From assembly GCA_020628035.1 (NCBI GenBank), contig JAHDFS010000004.1:1-57918 (forward strand): a stretch of DNA of 57,918 nt, in the 5' to 3' direction. Position 1 is the stretch's first letter, and the number at the start of each line of letters is the position of its first letter. The stretch comes from Rhizobiaceae bacterium. GTDB lineage: Bacteria > Pseudomonadota > Alphaproteobacteria > Rhizobiales > Rhizobiaceae. The notes beneath the pieces are model-generated. The model did no database searches. It was not told the DNA's origin and was given only the letters and a program-made list of their open reading frames with translations. Shown here one piece after another: positions 7,960 to 17,151 of the stretch. A program made the position numbers and the translations under genes.

Positions 7960-8565
7960 TTGGCAGCAGTTTCTGAAAGCAAGTTGAAAGAGGCCGGTGA
8001 CGCCGCGCGTATAGCGCTGGGCGATCGTAATCTTGTGCTTGTTGGACTTATGGGCGCTGGAAAATCAGTGATTGGCAAATTGCTCGCGCAATATACTGGT
8101 CTTCCATTTGTCGATACCGATGACGAGATTGTTGCCGCCGCACAAATGCCTATCACTGAGATATTTGCGCAATATGGCGAACCTGAATTTAGAGCGCTTG
8201 AATCGCGCGTTGTGAAACGTGTTTTGCAAGATGGCCCGCAGATTGTGTCTACCGGCGGTGGCGCGTTTATGAATGATGAGACGCGGGAGAACATTTTGCA
8301 AAGCGCTTTATCGCTTTGGCTCAATGCTGATTATGACGTGCTCTGGGCGCGTGTTTCCAAGCGTTCGACCCGGCCTTTGTTGCAGCAGCCTAATCCGCAG
8401 AAAATCCTGCGCGATTTGATGGACGAACGATATCCGATTTACCGCCTTGCGGATATTTCGGTAAAGTCTCGCAATGCACCTAAGCAGAATGTGGCTTTTG
8501 ATGCTGCAAAGATGATTGAAAAAAGTGGCGATATCATCGCTACGAAACAAAAGGTTACCATTTAA
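7960..8565 (+). CDS. aroK: Shikimate kinase
   Basis: AroK phosphorylates shikimate at the 3-hydroxyl in aromatic amino-acid synthesis. The 201-residue product has the P-loop GLMGAGKS (residues 29-36), the shikimate-binding DTDDEI, the STGGGAF motif and the lid RSTRPLL. The TTG start is preferred: GGAG lies eight bases upstream, and it falls after the likely promoter at 7906-7933. An ATG at 7927 would add eleven residues but overlaps the promoter and has no ribosome site. The stop TAA is followed directly by the aroB ATG, so aroK and aroB form one operon. Confidence 0.93.
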   Translation: MAAVSESKLKEAGDAARIALGDRNLVLVGLMGAGKSVIGKLLAQYTGLPFVDTDDEIVAAAQMPITEIFAQYGEPEFRALESRVVKRVLQDGPQIVSTGGGAFMNDETRENILQSALSLWLNADYDVLWARVSKRSTRPLLQQPNPQKILRDLMDERYPIYRLADISVKSRNAPKQNVAFDAAKMIEKSGDIIATKQKVTI

Positions 8566-9693
8566 ATGTCAGATGAAAATATCAATGGAGAATGTGTCAC
8601 GGTTTCATTAGGTGATCGTTCTTATGACATTTTAATTGGCCGTGGATTGATGGCTGATGCCGGTGCTGAGATTGCAAAACGACTGCCAGGTGCAAAAGCT
8701 ACGGTGATTACTGATGAAACCGTGGCCGCAAATTATTTGGTGCCTTTGACCGAAAGCTTGCAACAAGTGGGGATTGACATCGACCCTCTCGTCTTGAAGC
8801 CGGGTGAAAAAACGAAAAGCTATGAGAATATGGAAGCTGCTTGCGACCATATTTTAAAGTGTAAGCTTGAGCGCGGTGATGCGGTGATTGCGCTGGGCGG
8901 TGGTGTGATTGGTGATCTAACCGGTTTTGCGGCTGGGATTGTTCGTCGTGGAATGAAATTTATTCAAATTCCGACAAGTCTTTTAGCTCAGGTGGATTCT
9001 TCCGTTGGCGGCAAGACAGGCATTAATACGTCTGCTGGTAAAAACTTGGTTGGCGTATTCCATCAGCCGCAATTGGTGCTGGTCGACACAAATACACTCG
9101 ACACTTTGTCACCGCGCGAAATGCGCGCTGGTTATGCTGAAGTTGCTAAATATGGTTTGATTGACCGTCCGGACTTTTTTGATTGGCTTGAGAATAATTG
9201 GCAAGGCATTTTTGACGGTGGGCCTGAGCGCATTCACGCCATTGCCACAAGTTGTCGCGCTAAGGCCGATGTCGTTGCTGCGGATGAATTTGAGCATGGT
9301 TCGCGCGCTTTGTTGAATCTGGGTCATACATTTGGTCACGCGTTGGAAGCGGCAACAAATTATGACAGTAAACGATTGGTGCATGGCGAAGGTGTGTCGA
9401 TCGGCATGGTGCTTGCACATCAGTTTTCTGCGCGTATGAATTTGTGCAGCCCTGATGATGGCGCTCGTGTTGCGAAACACCTTAAAGCAGTTGGTTTACC
9501 AATTTCGATAAATGATATTGACGGAGACCTTCCCTCTACCGATATACTGATGGAACATATTGCTCAGGATAAAAAGGTCTCACGTGGTGAATTGACCTTC
9601 ATTCTGACAAAAGGGGTTGGTAAATCCTTTGTCGCTAACAATGTGCCAGCAAATGAGGTTTGGCGCTTTATCGAAGAGAGCCGTAATGCTTGA
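8566..9693 (+). CDS. aroB: 3-Dehydroquinate synthase
   Basis: AroB converts DAHP to 3-dehydroquinate with NAD and a divalent metal, the second step of the shikimate pathway. The 375-residue length is normal. Family signatures are visible: KPGEKTKSYENM, ALGGGVIGDLTGFAAGI (NAD site), IPTSLLAQVDSSVGGKTGIN, EVAKYGLI, LGHTFGHALEA (metal histidines) and HGEGVSIGM. It begins immediately after the aroK stop codon, and its last eight bases overlap the start of the CNNM/CBS gene. The three genes are therefore probably co-transcribed and coupled. Confidence 0.96.
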   Translation: MSDENINGECVTVSLGDRSYDILIGRGLMADAGAEIAKRLPGAKATVITDETVAANYLVPLTESLQQVGIDIDPLVLKPGEKTKSYENMEAACDHILKCKLERGDAVIALGGGVIGDLTGFAAGIVRRGMKFIQIPTSLLAQVDSSVGGKTGINTSAGKNLVGVFHQPQLVLVDTNTLDTLSPREMRAGYAEVAKYGLIDRPDFFDWLENNWQGIFDGGPERIHAIATSCRAKADVVAADEFEHGSRALLNLGHTFGHALEAATNYDSKRLVHGEGVSIGMVLAHQFSARMNLCSPDDGARVAKHLKAVGLPISINDIDGDLPSTDILMEHIAQDKKVSRGELTFILTKGVGKSFVANNVPANEVWRFIEESRNA

Positions 9694-10984
9694 TGCTTTT
9701 TTGCAATTTATCACTGAGAATTGGGTGATACTTGCAACGATTATTTTTCTTATCTGTCTATCTGGGTTTTTCTCTGGATCAGAAACTGCGCTGACAGCGG
9801 TATCGCGTGCGCGCATGCATTCCTTTGAGAATAATGGCGAGCAGCGAGCAGGGATCGTTAATAAGCTTATCGAACGGCGTGACCGTCTCATCGGTGCTTT
9901 GTTGATCGGCAACAATCTCGTTAATATCCTGGCATCATCATTGGCAACAAGTATGCTCCTCTCGATTTTTGGCGAATCTGGAGTTGTCTTTGCAACATTA
10001 ATCATGACGGCTGCATTGGTGGTGTTTGCGGAAGTCTTGCCAAAAAGCTGGGCGATCTCAACACCAGATAAATTTGCGATGTTTGTCGCGCCAATCATTC
10101 GACCCTTTGTGCTTCTGGTTGGTCCGCTATCGACATTGATCAATGCGCTTGTGCGCGCAATCCTTGGTATTTTTGGTGTCAGCCTTGCATCCGATGCGTC
10201 CATGTTATCACCGCAGGAAGAGATCCGCGGTGCGGTGGATTTGCTGCACCGTGAGGGGTCTGTGGTTAAGGCTGATAGAGACCGTTTGGGCGGTGTGCTC
10301 GATCTGGGTGACTTGGAAGTATCTGATGTGATGGTGCACAGAACTTCGGTTCAAATGCTTAATGCAGATGATACAACAGCGCATAATGTGAAGACGATTT
10401 TGGAAAGTCCCTATACGCGCGTTCCAGTATGGCGGGGCGAGCCAAACAACATTATTGGCGTTATTCATGCGAAAGATTTACTGCGTGCGCTCGCGGCTGC
10501 AGACAACAAAGTCTCAAATATTGATATTATGAAGATTGCGCAAAAACCTTGGTTTGTACCAGATGCGACAAATCTTAAGGACCAGCTCAACGCTTTCTTA
10601 CGACGCAAAGCGCATGTGGCCATCGTCATTGATGAATATGGTGAGTTTGAAGGCTTGGTCACTCTTGAGGATATCTTGGAAGAGATCGTGGGTGAAATTG
10701 CCGACGAACATGATCTGGATGTGCAAGGTGTGAGCCAGCAGGCAGACGGTTCTGTGATCGTTGATGGCTCTGTGCCGGTGCGCGATTTAAACCGTGCCTT
10801 TGATTGGTCGTTACCTGATGAAGACGCAACGACTGTGGCGGGTCTTGTTATCCACGAAAGTCAGATTATTCCTGAGGAAAAACAAGCGTTTACCTTCCAT
10901 GGTATGCGTTTTATCGTGCTCAAGCGTTCGAAAAACCGCATTACCAAACTCAGCTTACGTCCTGCATCGCAAACAATTGTTTGA
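9686..10984 (+). CDS. HlyC/CorC family protein (CNNM, CBS pair, CorC domain)
   Basis: This 432-residue membrane protein has an N-terminal DUF21/CNNM transmembrane region (about residues 1-190, beginning with the FSGSETALTAVSRARM motif). A CBS pair follows (about 205-335, VMVHRTSVQML ... TRVPVWRGEPNNIIGVIHAKDLL ... IDEYGEFEGLVTLEDILEEIVGEI), then a C-terminal CorC/HlyC domain (about 345-425). Such proteins are linked to magnesium or cobalt efflux, and older hemolysin annotation is not supported by function. The ATG overlaps the end of aroB by eight bases. It converges with bolA five bases after its stop. Confidence 0.9.
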   Translation: MLDAFLQFITENWVILATIIFLICLSGFFSGSETALTAVSRARMHSFENNGEQRAGIVNKLIERRDRLIGALLIGNNLVNILASSLATSMLLSIFGESGVVFATLIMTAALVVFAEVLPKSWAISTPDKFAMFVAPIIRPFVLLVGPLSTLINALVRAILGIFGVSLASDASMLSPQEEIRGAVDLLHREGSVVKADRDRLGGVLDLGDLEVSDVMVHRTSVQMLNADDTTAHNVKTILESPYTRVPVWRGEPNNIIGVIHAKDLLRALAAADNKVSNIDIMKIAQKPWFVPDATNLKDQLNAFLRRKAHVAIVIDEYGEFEGLVTLEDILEEIVGEIADEHDLDVQGVSQQADGSVIVDGSVPVRDLNRAFDWSLPDEDATTVAGLVIHESQIIPEEKQAFTFHGMRFIVLKRSKNRITKLSLRPASQTIV

Positions 10985-10989
10985 TGATT

Positions 10990-11271
10990 TCACCAGCGTT
11001 TGGCTTCGTCAGGCGCGTTGAGTTCTAAAGCAAGCGCATGCAATCCTGCATCCAATTCGGGCTTTAAAAGTTCATTGATTGCACGATGGCGATTGACCCG
11101 AGTTTGACCTTCAAATTCGGATGCAACGAGCTGAATTCTGAAATGCGTTTCTCCGGTACCATCAAAACTTGGTTGATGGCCTGCATGCAAATGACTTTCA
11201 TTAATGACATTCATTTCAACAATGTTGAAATTCGAACGCAGTTTAGTTTCGATTGTGTCTTGCAACGACAT
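10990..11271 (-). CDS. BolA family protein
   Basis: This 93-residue protein has the BolA fold signature: an N-terminal helix, VINESHLHAGH, then THFRIQLVASEFEGQTRVNRHRAINELLKPEL. The conserved histidines are those that, in the family, coordinate iron-sulfur clusters jointly with monothiol glutaredoxins. It is likely a cytosolic factor in iron-sulfur trafficking or iron sensing. Because several BolA paralogues exist in this group, the symbol is left empty. It is divergent from the J-domain gene, and a large inverted repeat lies between them. Confidence 0.9.
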   Translation of the reverse strand: MSLQDTIETKLRSNFNIVEMNVINESHLHAGHQPSFDGTGETHFRIQLVASEFEGQTRVNRHRAINELLKPELDAGLHALALELNAPDEAKRW

Positions 11272-11377
11272 GGCGGAATCCTTATTAGTCTGTATACGCC
11301 CTTACTCTCGAAAAAATGCAATTGCTCTATGGAAATTTGCAGCTATTCGGGTTACTCAGGACCGTTATATATTCGAC

Positions 11378-11398
11378 TGATAGATGATTCATCTATCA
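11378..11398. promoter_or_regulatory. 21-bp inverted repeat between bolA and J-domain gene
   Basis: TGATAGATGA and TCATCTATCA are perfect complements of ten bases each with a single central T. The element sits in the divergent region, about 43 bases before the J-domain start. Its symmetry suggests a dimeric regulator site, but no regulator can be named. Confidence 0.4.
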
Positions 11399-11440
11399 AG
11401 AGCTAAATATTTATTTCTAGAACGTTGTTGTATTTAAAAT

Positions 11441-12073
11441 ATGAAACTTGATTCCAAATATTTCGATTCTATTAGAACTAAGCCTAAAGGCACAAAGAAG
11501 GGTTCTGCGAAAGTTAAAGAGCAGGAGTCGATGTGCCAGTGGGATGGTTGTGATAAAAAGGGCGAGCATAAAGCGCCTGTAGGTCGCAATGCGGAAGGCA
11601 AATATTTCAAATTTTGCGCCGAACATGTGCGCCAATACAACAAAGGTTACAATTATTTTGATGGCCTTTCAGATAGCGAAGTTGCGCGTTATCAAAAAGA
11701 AGCACTCACTGGTCACCGTCCGACATGGGGCATGGGTGTGAATAAGAAGGTCAAACATTCACCTTTAAATGACCCAGGTCCATCCGGCAGTGCTGGTGCT
11801 CGTGCACGCATGAATGATACGTTTGGCTTTTTTGAAGAAGCTGGCAGCAAATCGCCTGAACCGCGTTTGCGTAAGCTCAAATCGCTAGAAGCAAAAGCTT
11901 TTGACACGTTGGGTCTTAAGGCCAATGCAACATCGGATGATATCAAATCTAAATATAAAGAACTCGTCAAAAAGCATCACCCTGATGCCAATGGCGGTGA
12001 TCGAGGTTCTGAGGAGCGTTTCAGAGACGTAATTCAAGCCTATCAAATGCTTAAATCTGCTGGGTTTTGCTAA
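11441..12073 (+). CDS. J domain-containing protein
   Basis: This 210-residue DnaJ-like co-chaperone has its J domain at the C-terminus (about residues 153-210), with HPD at 180-182 in KKHHPDANGGDR. The N-terminal part has C32-x4-C37 and C59-x2-H62, a possible small zinc site. The glycine-rich and zinc-finger regions of true DnaJ are absent. It lies directly upstream of cobS and cobT, an arrangement I recall as conserved in rhizobia, which hints that it may serve an Hsp70 acting on that AAA complex. That link is inference. The start is ATG. Confidence 0.85.
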   Translation: MKLDSKYFDSIRTKPKGTKKGSAKVKEQESMCQWDGCDKKGEHKAPVGRNAEGKYFKFCAEHVRQYNKGYNYFDGLSDSEVARYQKEALTGHRPTWGMGVNKKVKHSPLNDPGPSGSAGARARMNDTFGFFEEAGSKSPEPRLRKLKSLEAKAFDTLGLKANATSDDIKSKYKELVKKHHPDANGGDRGSEERFRDVIQAYQMLKSAGFC

Positions 12074-12103
12074 GCCGCACCAGAGAGATTTTCCGGAGAC
12101 AAG

Positions 12104-13099
12104 ATGACAAATACAAGCACTCAAGCAGCCAACACGCCTGATATTGAAGTTTCAGTTCGCGAATTGTTTGGTATCGACACCGACATGAAAGTGCCGGCTT
12201 ATTCCACTCGCGCAGAACAGGTTCCAGAAATCGATCCTGATTATCTGTTCGATAAAGATACAACTATGGCCATTTTGGCAGGGTTTGCGTTTAATCGTCG
12301 TGTCATGGTCAGCGGTTATCACGGAACCGGTAAATCAACGCATATTGAACAAGTGGCAGCGCGTTTGAACTGGCCGTGTGTGCGGATTAACCTCGATAGC
12401 CATGTGAGCCGGATTGATTTGATCGGCAAGGATGCGATCATCGTAAAAGACGGCATGCAGGTTACAGAATTTAAAGACGGCATTTTGCCATGGGCTTATC
12501 AGAACAATGTGGCCTTGGTGTTTGACGAATATGATGCTGGTCGTCCAGACGTGATGTTTGTGATCCAACGTATTTTGGAAACATCTGGTCGTTTGACTTT
12601 GCTTGACCAAAGCCGGGTTATTCACCCGCATCCATCATTCCGTTTGTTTGCGACAGCCAACACAGTTGGTTTGGGTGATACAACAGGTCTTTACCACGGC
12701 ACGCAACAGATCAACCAAGCGCAAATGGACCGTTGGTCAATTGTGACAACTTTGAACTATCTGCCACATGACAACGAAGTAGATATTATTCTTGCGAAAG
12801 TGAAAAGCTTCACTGGCGAAGAAGGCAAAGATAAAGTCTCTCGCATGGTGCGCCTTGCTGACATGACCCGTGCGTCATTTATTGCAGGTGACTTGTCTAC
12901 TGTGATGAGCCCGCGGACGGTGATCACATGGGCTGAAAATGCGGCGATCTTTGGTGATATTGCAACAGCATTCCGCCTCACATTTATGAATAAATGTGAC
13001 GAGTTGGAGCGTGCATTGGTTGCAGAACATTATCAGCGTGCATTTAACGAAGAGCTGAAAGAAAGCTCAGCGAACCTCGTATTGAGTGCAGCAAGCTAA
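12104..13099 (+). CDS. cobS: Cobaltochelatase subunit CobS (AAA+ ATPase)
   Basis: CobS is the MoxR/BchI-like AAA+ motor of aerobic cobaltochelatase. It forms a ring with CobT and drives cobalt insertion by CobN in cobalamin synthesis. The 331-residue protein shows Walker A GYHGTGKS (71-78) and Walker B with [15 protein letters not shown]. The sensor region [21 protein letters not shown] matches CobS closely. CCGGAGACAAG before the ATG supplies a ribosome site. It is followed 13 bases later by cobT. CobN and other cobalamin genes are not in this window, so an additional role cannot be excluded. Confidence 0.92.
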   Translation: MTNTSTQAANTPDIEVSVRELFGIDTDMKVPAYSTRAEQVPEIDPDYLFDKDTTMAILAGFAFNRRVMVSGYHGTGKSTHIEQVAARLNWPCVRINLDSHVSRIDLIGKDAIIVKDGMQVTEFKDGILPWAYQNNVALVFDEYDAGRPDVMFVIQRILETSGRLTLLDQSRVIHPHPSFRLFATANTVGLGDTTGLYHGTQQINQAQMDRWSIVTTLNYLPHDNEVDIILAKVKSFTGEEGKDKVSRMVRLADMTRASFIAGDLSTVMSPRTVITWAENAAIFGDIATAFRLTFMNKCDELERALVAEHYQRAFNEELKESSANLVLSAAS

Positions 13100-13112
13100 C
13101 GGGCATTGATCA

Positions 13113-15014
13113 ATGGCAGCTGGACGCGGCGATAACAGGAGAAAAAACCCTCCAGGGCAAATAGACGCTGAACCAATAAAGCGTTCTATTGCAGGATGCG
13201 TGCGCGCTATTTCTGGTGAGAAAGATCTCGAGGTCGTGTTTTCAAAGGACCCTCCAGGTATTTCTGAAGATCGCGTTCGTTTGCCTGAATTGCCAAAACG
13301 CCCGACTTTGAAAGATCTTCAAATCGTTCGTGGGATTGGCGATTCCATTGCTTTGAAAAAAGCGCGCCATAATGAACTTGTTCATAAAAAGATGATGCCT
13401 GAGGGTGCTGACGCCCGGGCGATCTTTGATGCGGTTGAACATGCGCGCGTGGAAGCTCTCGGTGCGCTTTCTATGTCGGGTGTTGCTGAAAATCTAACAG
13501 CCATGCTTGAAAATAAGTATGATCAGAAAAATTATTCATCCATTCAAACACGTGAAGATGCGCCGCTGGAAGAGGCAATTTCGCTTATTGTGCGTGAGCG
13601 TTTGACCGGTGCGAAGCCACCGAAGTCAACCGGACGTGTTGTCGATTTGTGGCGTCATTGGATTGAAGAAAAAGCTGGTGGCGATCTTGATAGCTTGATG
13701 GATAATATCGAACATCAGGCTGAGTTTGCGCATTCAGTGCGTGACATGCTTGTGTCACTCGATGTGGCGGAAGAATATCACGGTGATGAAGAACCACCTG
13801 AGGAGCAGGATAATTCTTCTGAAGAAGAGCAGCCGCGTTCTGAAGAACAAAATACCGAAGAGCTGGAAGAAGAAGCAGGTTCTGACACAGCGCCGGCTGA
13901 AGAAAATGATACAGCTGACGATCAGATGGAAGAAGGCGAGCAAGATGGCGCCGAATTATCTGATGATGATTTCACTGATGATGGTGATGAAGAAGCAGAA
14001 ACACCTGGTGAAACAAAACGCCCAGATTCGCAATTTGATGAATTAAATGAGAAGCTGGATTATAAGATCTTCACGCCCGAATTCGATGAGGTGATCACAG
14101 CAGAAGAGCTTTGCGATGAAGAAGAGCTTGATCGCTTGCGTGGTTTCTTAGACAAACAGCTTGCGCATTTATCCGGTGCGGTATCACGCCTTGCCAACAG
14201 ATTGCAACGCCGTTTGATGGCGCAACAAAATCGCTCTTGGGACTTTGATCTTGAAGAGGGCCATCTTGATACAGCGCGTCTGCCAAGAATTATTATCGAT
14301 CCGACACAGTCGCTATCTTTTAAACGTGAGCGTGATACAAATTTCCGCGACACAGTTGTGACCTTGCTTATCGATAATTCTGGTTCGATGCGCGGGCGCC
14401 CCATCACTGTTGCTGCAACTTGCGCTGATATTTTGGCGCGGACGCTCGAGCGTTCAGGCGTGAAAGTTGAGATCCTTGGCTTTACAACAAAGGCTTGGAA
14501 GGGCGGCCAATCGCGTGAGAAGTGGTTGGGTGATGGCAAGGCGCCAGCTCCCGGTCGTCTAAATGATTTGCGTCATATCATCTATAAATCTGGTGATGCG
14601 CCATGGCGTCGTTCGCGTCGTAATTTGGGTCTGATGATGCGTGAAGGTTTGTTGAAAGAAAATATTGATGGCGAAGCGCTTATCTGGGCGCATAATCGCT
14701 TGTTGATGCGCAATGAGCATCGCCGCATCATGATGGTGATCTCAGATGGTGCGCCAGTGGATGATTCAACGCTTTCAGTAAATAACGGCAATTATCTTGA
14801 GCGCCATCTGCGCGGCGTGATCGAAGAGATCGAAACAAAATCACCTGTCGAATTGCTTGCGATTGGTATTGGGCATGATGTAACGCGCTATTATCGTCGT
14901 GCGGTGACAATTGTCGACGCTGAAGAACTTGCTGGTGCTATGACTGATCAACTTGCTGAACTCTTTGGCGAAGAGAGCTCTAAAGACAAGCGTGGAGCAC
15001 GGAGGGCGAGCTAG
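13113..15014 (+). CDS. cobT: Cobaltochelatase subunit CobT (VWA domain)
   Basis: CobT is the VWA-bearing partner of CobS in aerobic cobaltochelatase. The 633-residue protein has an N-terminal helical domain and a very acidic, low-complexity linker rich in Glu/Asp (about residues 220-310). The C-terminal VWA domain carries the metal site D421-N-S-G-S-M426. The acidic linker and length agree with the family. It follows cobS by 13 bases, and its TAG is followed directly by the ATG of the esterase-like gene. Base composition matches its neighbours, so there is no sign of transfer. Confidence 0.92.
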   Translation: MAAGRGDNRRKNPPGQIDAEPIKRSIAGCVRAISGEKDLEVVFSKDPPGISEDRVRLPELPKRPTLKDLQIVRGIGDSIALKKARHNELVHKKMMPEGADARAIFDAVEHARVEALGALSMSGVAENLTAMLENKYDQKNYSSIQTREDAPLEEAISLIVRERLTGAKPPKSTGRVVDLWRHWIEEKAGGDLDSLMDNIEHQAEFAHSVRDMLVSLDVAEEYHGDEEPPEEQDNSSEEEQPRSEEQNTEELEEEAGSDTAPAEENDTADDQMEEGEQDGAELSDDDFTDDGDEEAETPGETKRPDSQFDELNEKLDYKIFTPEFDEVITAEELCDEEELDRLRGFLDKQLAHLSGAVSRLANRLQRRLMAQQNRSWDFDLEEGHLDTARLPRIIIDPTQSLSFKRERDTNFRDTVVTLLIDNSGSMRGRPITVAATCADILARTLERSGVKVEILGFTTKAWKGGQSREKWLGDGKAPAPGRLNDLRHIIYKSGDAPWRRSRRNLGLMMREGLLKENIDGEALIWAHNRLLMRNEHRRIMMVISDGAPVDDSTLSVNNGNYLERHLRGVIEEIETKSPVELLAIGIGHDVTRYYRRAVTIVDAEELAGAMTDQLAELFGEESSKDKRGARRAS

Positions 15015-16010
15015 ATGATCCATCGCCCGGTGATCGCGTCCCTGTTGCTCTCTTTAGGTTTGTCGACAGCTTCCCTTGCGGAAACAAGCAATGCAAATAT
15101 CAATGTGCGCCAGATATCTCATTTCAAAGTTGGATCCGATGAGACGACTTTTGGCAGTTTCAAGTTTTTGGGCGGCATTGAGTTTGAATCGGACAATGAT
15201 CTTGTTGGTGCGATATCAGGATTTCGATTTCTAGAAGATCGTACAACATTTTTGGCAGTAGCTGATACTGGATATTGGTTTAAAGGTAAGCTTGATCGCG
15301 GTGATGATGGTCAGCCCAAGGGCGTATCATCATTTCAAATTGCGTCAATTTTAGATCAGAATGGCAGTCCATCGCGCGATAAGTGGCAGTTTGATGCCGA
15401 AGGCTTGGCAATTAAAGGCGATCGGGCATTTGTGAGCTTTGAGCGTAACGCACGAATTGACGGCTATCCATTAGATAACGTTTTGTCAGCGCCTGTTGAT
15501 GTCAATGTACCGGTGCAGATTCCAGCATATGAGTTTCGCCGCAATGGTGGTTTGGAAGCTCTTGCGGTGTCGCCTAGTGATAGCCCTTTAAAAGGGGCTA
15601 TGGTTGCCTTAGCTGAGCGTAGCGTTGACGAGAAAGGCAATTTGTTTGCAGCGATTGTAGACGGGCCTCAGGCCGGCGTTTTTACCGTAAAGCGCCATTC
15701 ACCTTTTGATATAACAGATGCTGACTTTCTGCCGGGTGGTGATCTCTTGGTTCTAGAACGTCGTTTTAACATCGCTTCTGGCGTTGGTATGCGCATCCGA
15801 CGTATTGCCGGTGCTGACATTATAAAAGGCGCCTTGGTGGATGGTGATGTTTTGCTAGAGGCAGGTGCCGGTTATCAGATTGATAATATGGAAGGTATGA
15901 GCATCACCAAAGACGAAAAAGGCCACATAAATGTGACCTTAGTGTCTGATGATAATCATTCATTTTTGCAACGAAACTTGCTGCTCGAATTTAGATTGAT
16001 CGAGAACTGA
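15015..16010 (+). CDS. Esterase-like activity of phytase family protein
   Basis: This 331-residue secreted or periplasmic protein has a clear signal peptide (about residues 1-22, cleavage after SLA). The remainder resembles the esterase-like phytase domain, a beta-propeller with EFESDNDLVGAISGFRFL, the FDAEGLAI loop and NMEGMSIT near the C-terminus. Family members are poorly characterised, and neither phytase nor esterase activity can be confirmed here. It starts immediately after the cobT stop, so it is probably the last gene of the cobS-cobT transcript. It abuts the convergent VUT gene with no gap. Confidence 0.82.
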   Translation: MIHRPVIASLLLSLGLSTASLAETSNANINVRQISHFKVGSDETTFGSFKFLGGIEFESDNDLVGAISGFRFLEDRTTFLAVADTGYWFKGKLDRGDDGQPKGVSSFQIASILDQNGSPSRDKWQFDAEGLAIKGDRAFVSFERNARIDGYPLDNVLSAPVDVNVPVQIPAYEFRRNGGLEALAVSPSDSPLKGAMVALAERSVDEKGNLFAAIVDGPQAGVFTVKRHSPFDITDADFLPGGDLLVLERRFNIASGVGMRIRRIAGADIIKGALVDGDVLLEAGAGYQIDNMEGMSITKDEKGHINVTLVSDDNHSFLQRNLLLEFRLIEN

Positions 16011-16640
16011 TTAAGCTGTTTGCGGTTTGCTTGATAGATATGGCAGTGCGGCGCCGTAAGGTACGAGCATTGCAAAACCAACAAGCAGTTTCACACCCAA
16101 ATCCCCCAATGCCCAAGACACCCAGCGTGGCGCTTCAGCTGCAAACAGGCCTAATAGCGGTGCAACTTCCATTGCAAATCCATCTTCAAAGCCCAGGAAG
16201 CCAAATGTTCCTGCAAATGCGATGGAGAAGAAGAGCACAGTATCAACCACAGAACCGATAATGGATGAGATCAGTGGTGCGCGCCACCATGCTGCATTAC
16301 GCATAGAATTGAAGATGCTGACATCGAGCAATTGCGCGACCAAGAAGGCAGAACCTGAAGCAATTGCGATACGCGGTGTGGCGAGCCAAATGGACAGGCC
16401 AACTGCAATCAAAAAGCCAACCAGCACCACAACTCGCGCATTTTTTGCACCGAATTTACGGTTGGTCATATCTGTGATCAGGAAGGCGATTGGATATGTG
16501 AATGCACCCCAAGTGAGTAGATCTGCGAGATTATAATCGCCGATCATCATATTGACGGGGAATTGCACGAGATAGTTTGACGCAACAACAATAAGCGCCA
16601 TTAGAAAAACGAAAGGTAGAATAGATTTTACATTGAGCAT
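16011..16640 (-). CDS. VUT family queuosine precursor transporter (YhhQ type)
   Basis: This 209-residue membrane protein has about six hydrophobic helices. The family motifs are visible: NYLVQFPVNMMIGDYNLADLLTWGAFTYPIAFLITDMTNRKFG near the N-terminus, and ISSIIGSVVDTVLFFSIAF in the middle. E. coli YhhQ of this family imports queuosine precursors (preQ0/preQ1). It lies downstream of rpmB but is separated from it by a terminator-like hairpin. The AGGA ribosome site is embedded in a second hairpin, and the start codon can take part in a pseudoknot (16637-16666). gluQ elsewhere in the window agrees with queuosine use. Confidence 0.88.
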   Translation of the reverse strand: MLNVKSILPFVFLMALIVVASNYLVQFPVNMMIGDYNLADLLTWGAFTYPIAFLITDMTNRKFGAKNARVVVLVGFLIAVGLSIWLATPRIAIASGSAFLVAQLLDVSIFNSMRNAAWWRAPLISSIIGSVVDTVLFFSIAFAGTFGFLGFEDGFAMEVAPLLGLFAAEAPRWVSWALGDLGVKLLVGFAMLVPYGAALPYLSSKPQTA

Positions 16641-16666
16641 TTTTTTATCCTGGGTGATGCCACCAG
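16637..16666 (-). promoter_or_regulatory. Candidate preQ1-I-like pseudoknot leader of the VUT transporter gene
   Basis: Read on the minus strand, CTGG (16666-16663) pairs with CCAG (16653-16650) around the loop TGGCATCAC. An A-rich tail GATAAAAAA follows, and the loop GCAT (16660-16657) can pair with ATGC (16640-16637), which contains the start codon. The ribosome site AGGA overlaps the 3' side of the stem. This layout (short stem, U-first and C-last loop, A-rich tail, tail pairing into the loop) is that of class I preQ1 riboswitches. The usual G-C pair beneath the ligand would be U-A here, so the match is imperfect. A plain six-pair hairpin with a bulged C is the alternative. Confidence 0.35.
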
Positions 16667-16669
16667 TTG

Positions 16670-16699
16670 AAATAAAGGCAAGCCTTGATAAGACTTGCC
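16670..16699 (-). terminator. Terminator-like hairpin after rpmB
   Basis: On the minus strand GGCAAG and CTTGCC (16699-16694 and 16682-16677) form a six-pair stem around an eleven-base loop, followed by TTTATTT. It lies about 26 bases after the rpmB stop. An upstream CTGGG (16702-16698) could instead pair with CCCAG of the next hairpin, so an alternating structure is possible. Confidence 0.55.
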
Positions 16700-16724
16700 C
16701 AGCGAAAAATCGATCTAAAAAGAA

Positions 16725-17015
16725 TTAAGCAGCTTCTGCCAATTTTTTAGTGATTTGTTTTTTGATCAAACGTGCGCGTGTTGATAGTTCAGCATCGCGA
16801 GCTTTAACCAAGAATGCATCTAGACCACCGCGGTGTTCAACCGAACGCAGAGCGTTTGCTGAAATGCGCATGCGGAAACGCTGGTTAAGTGCTTCTGACA
16901 TCAAAGTTACGTTACAAAGATTTGGCAAAAACTTGCGTCGTGTGCGGTTTTTCGCGTGGCTTACATTGTTGCCAGACAGAACGCCTTTTGCTGTTAGTTC
17001 ACATGTACGAGACAT
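16725..17015 (-). CDS. rpmB: 50S ribosomal protein L28
   Basis: This 96-residue protein of the large ribosomal subunit begins [27 protein letters not shown], the L28 signature, and includes RKFLPNL and [21 protein letters not shown]-like sequence ([17 protein letters not shown]). The start at 17015 is chosen because AGGTGA is well placed for it. An in-frame ATG three codons earlier lies directly against the ribosome site and would give an atypical N-terminus. A good promoter lies about 90 bases upstream. The gene is divergent from the DUF3108 gene. Confidence 0.96.
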   Translation of the reverse strand: MSRTCELTAKGVLSGNNVSHAKNRTRRKFLPNLCNVTLMSEALNQRFRMRISANALRSVEHRGGLDAFLVKARDAELSTRARLIKKQITKKLAEAA

Positions 17016-17105
17016 TTCATTCACCTATTTTACTCGGATCGTCCAACAAGCAAAATGAGCGCGTCCAGCGCGTCAACTCGTAACGATCGATTGGAAAGTT
17101 GCGGT

Positions 17106-17134
17106 TTCATAGTCAGAAACGTTTAAAACGTCAA
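17106..17134 (-). promoter_or_regulatory. Putative rpmB promoter
   Basis: On the minus strand TTGACG (17134-17129) and TATGAA (17111-17106) are separated by 17 bases. The position, about 91 bases before the rpmB start, and the quality of both boxes fit a housekeeping sigma-70 promoter. Confidence 0.5.
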
Positions 17135-17151
17135 GCGTTTTGATGACTAAC

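Noticed and set aside
13726-14046. Basic 106-codon frame inside cobT
   Set aside because: It is a frame-shifted reading of the acidic GAA/GAT-rich linker of CobT; the low-complexity Lys/Met content is an artefact.
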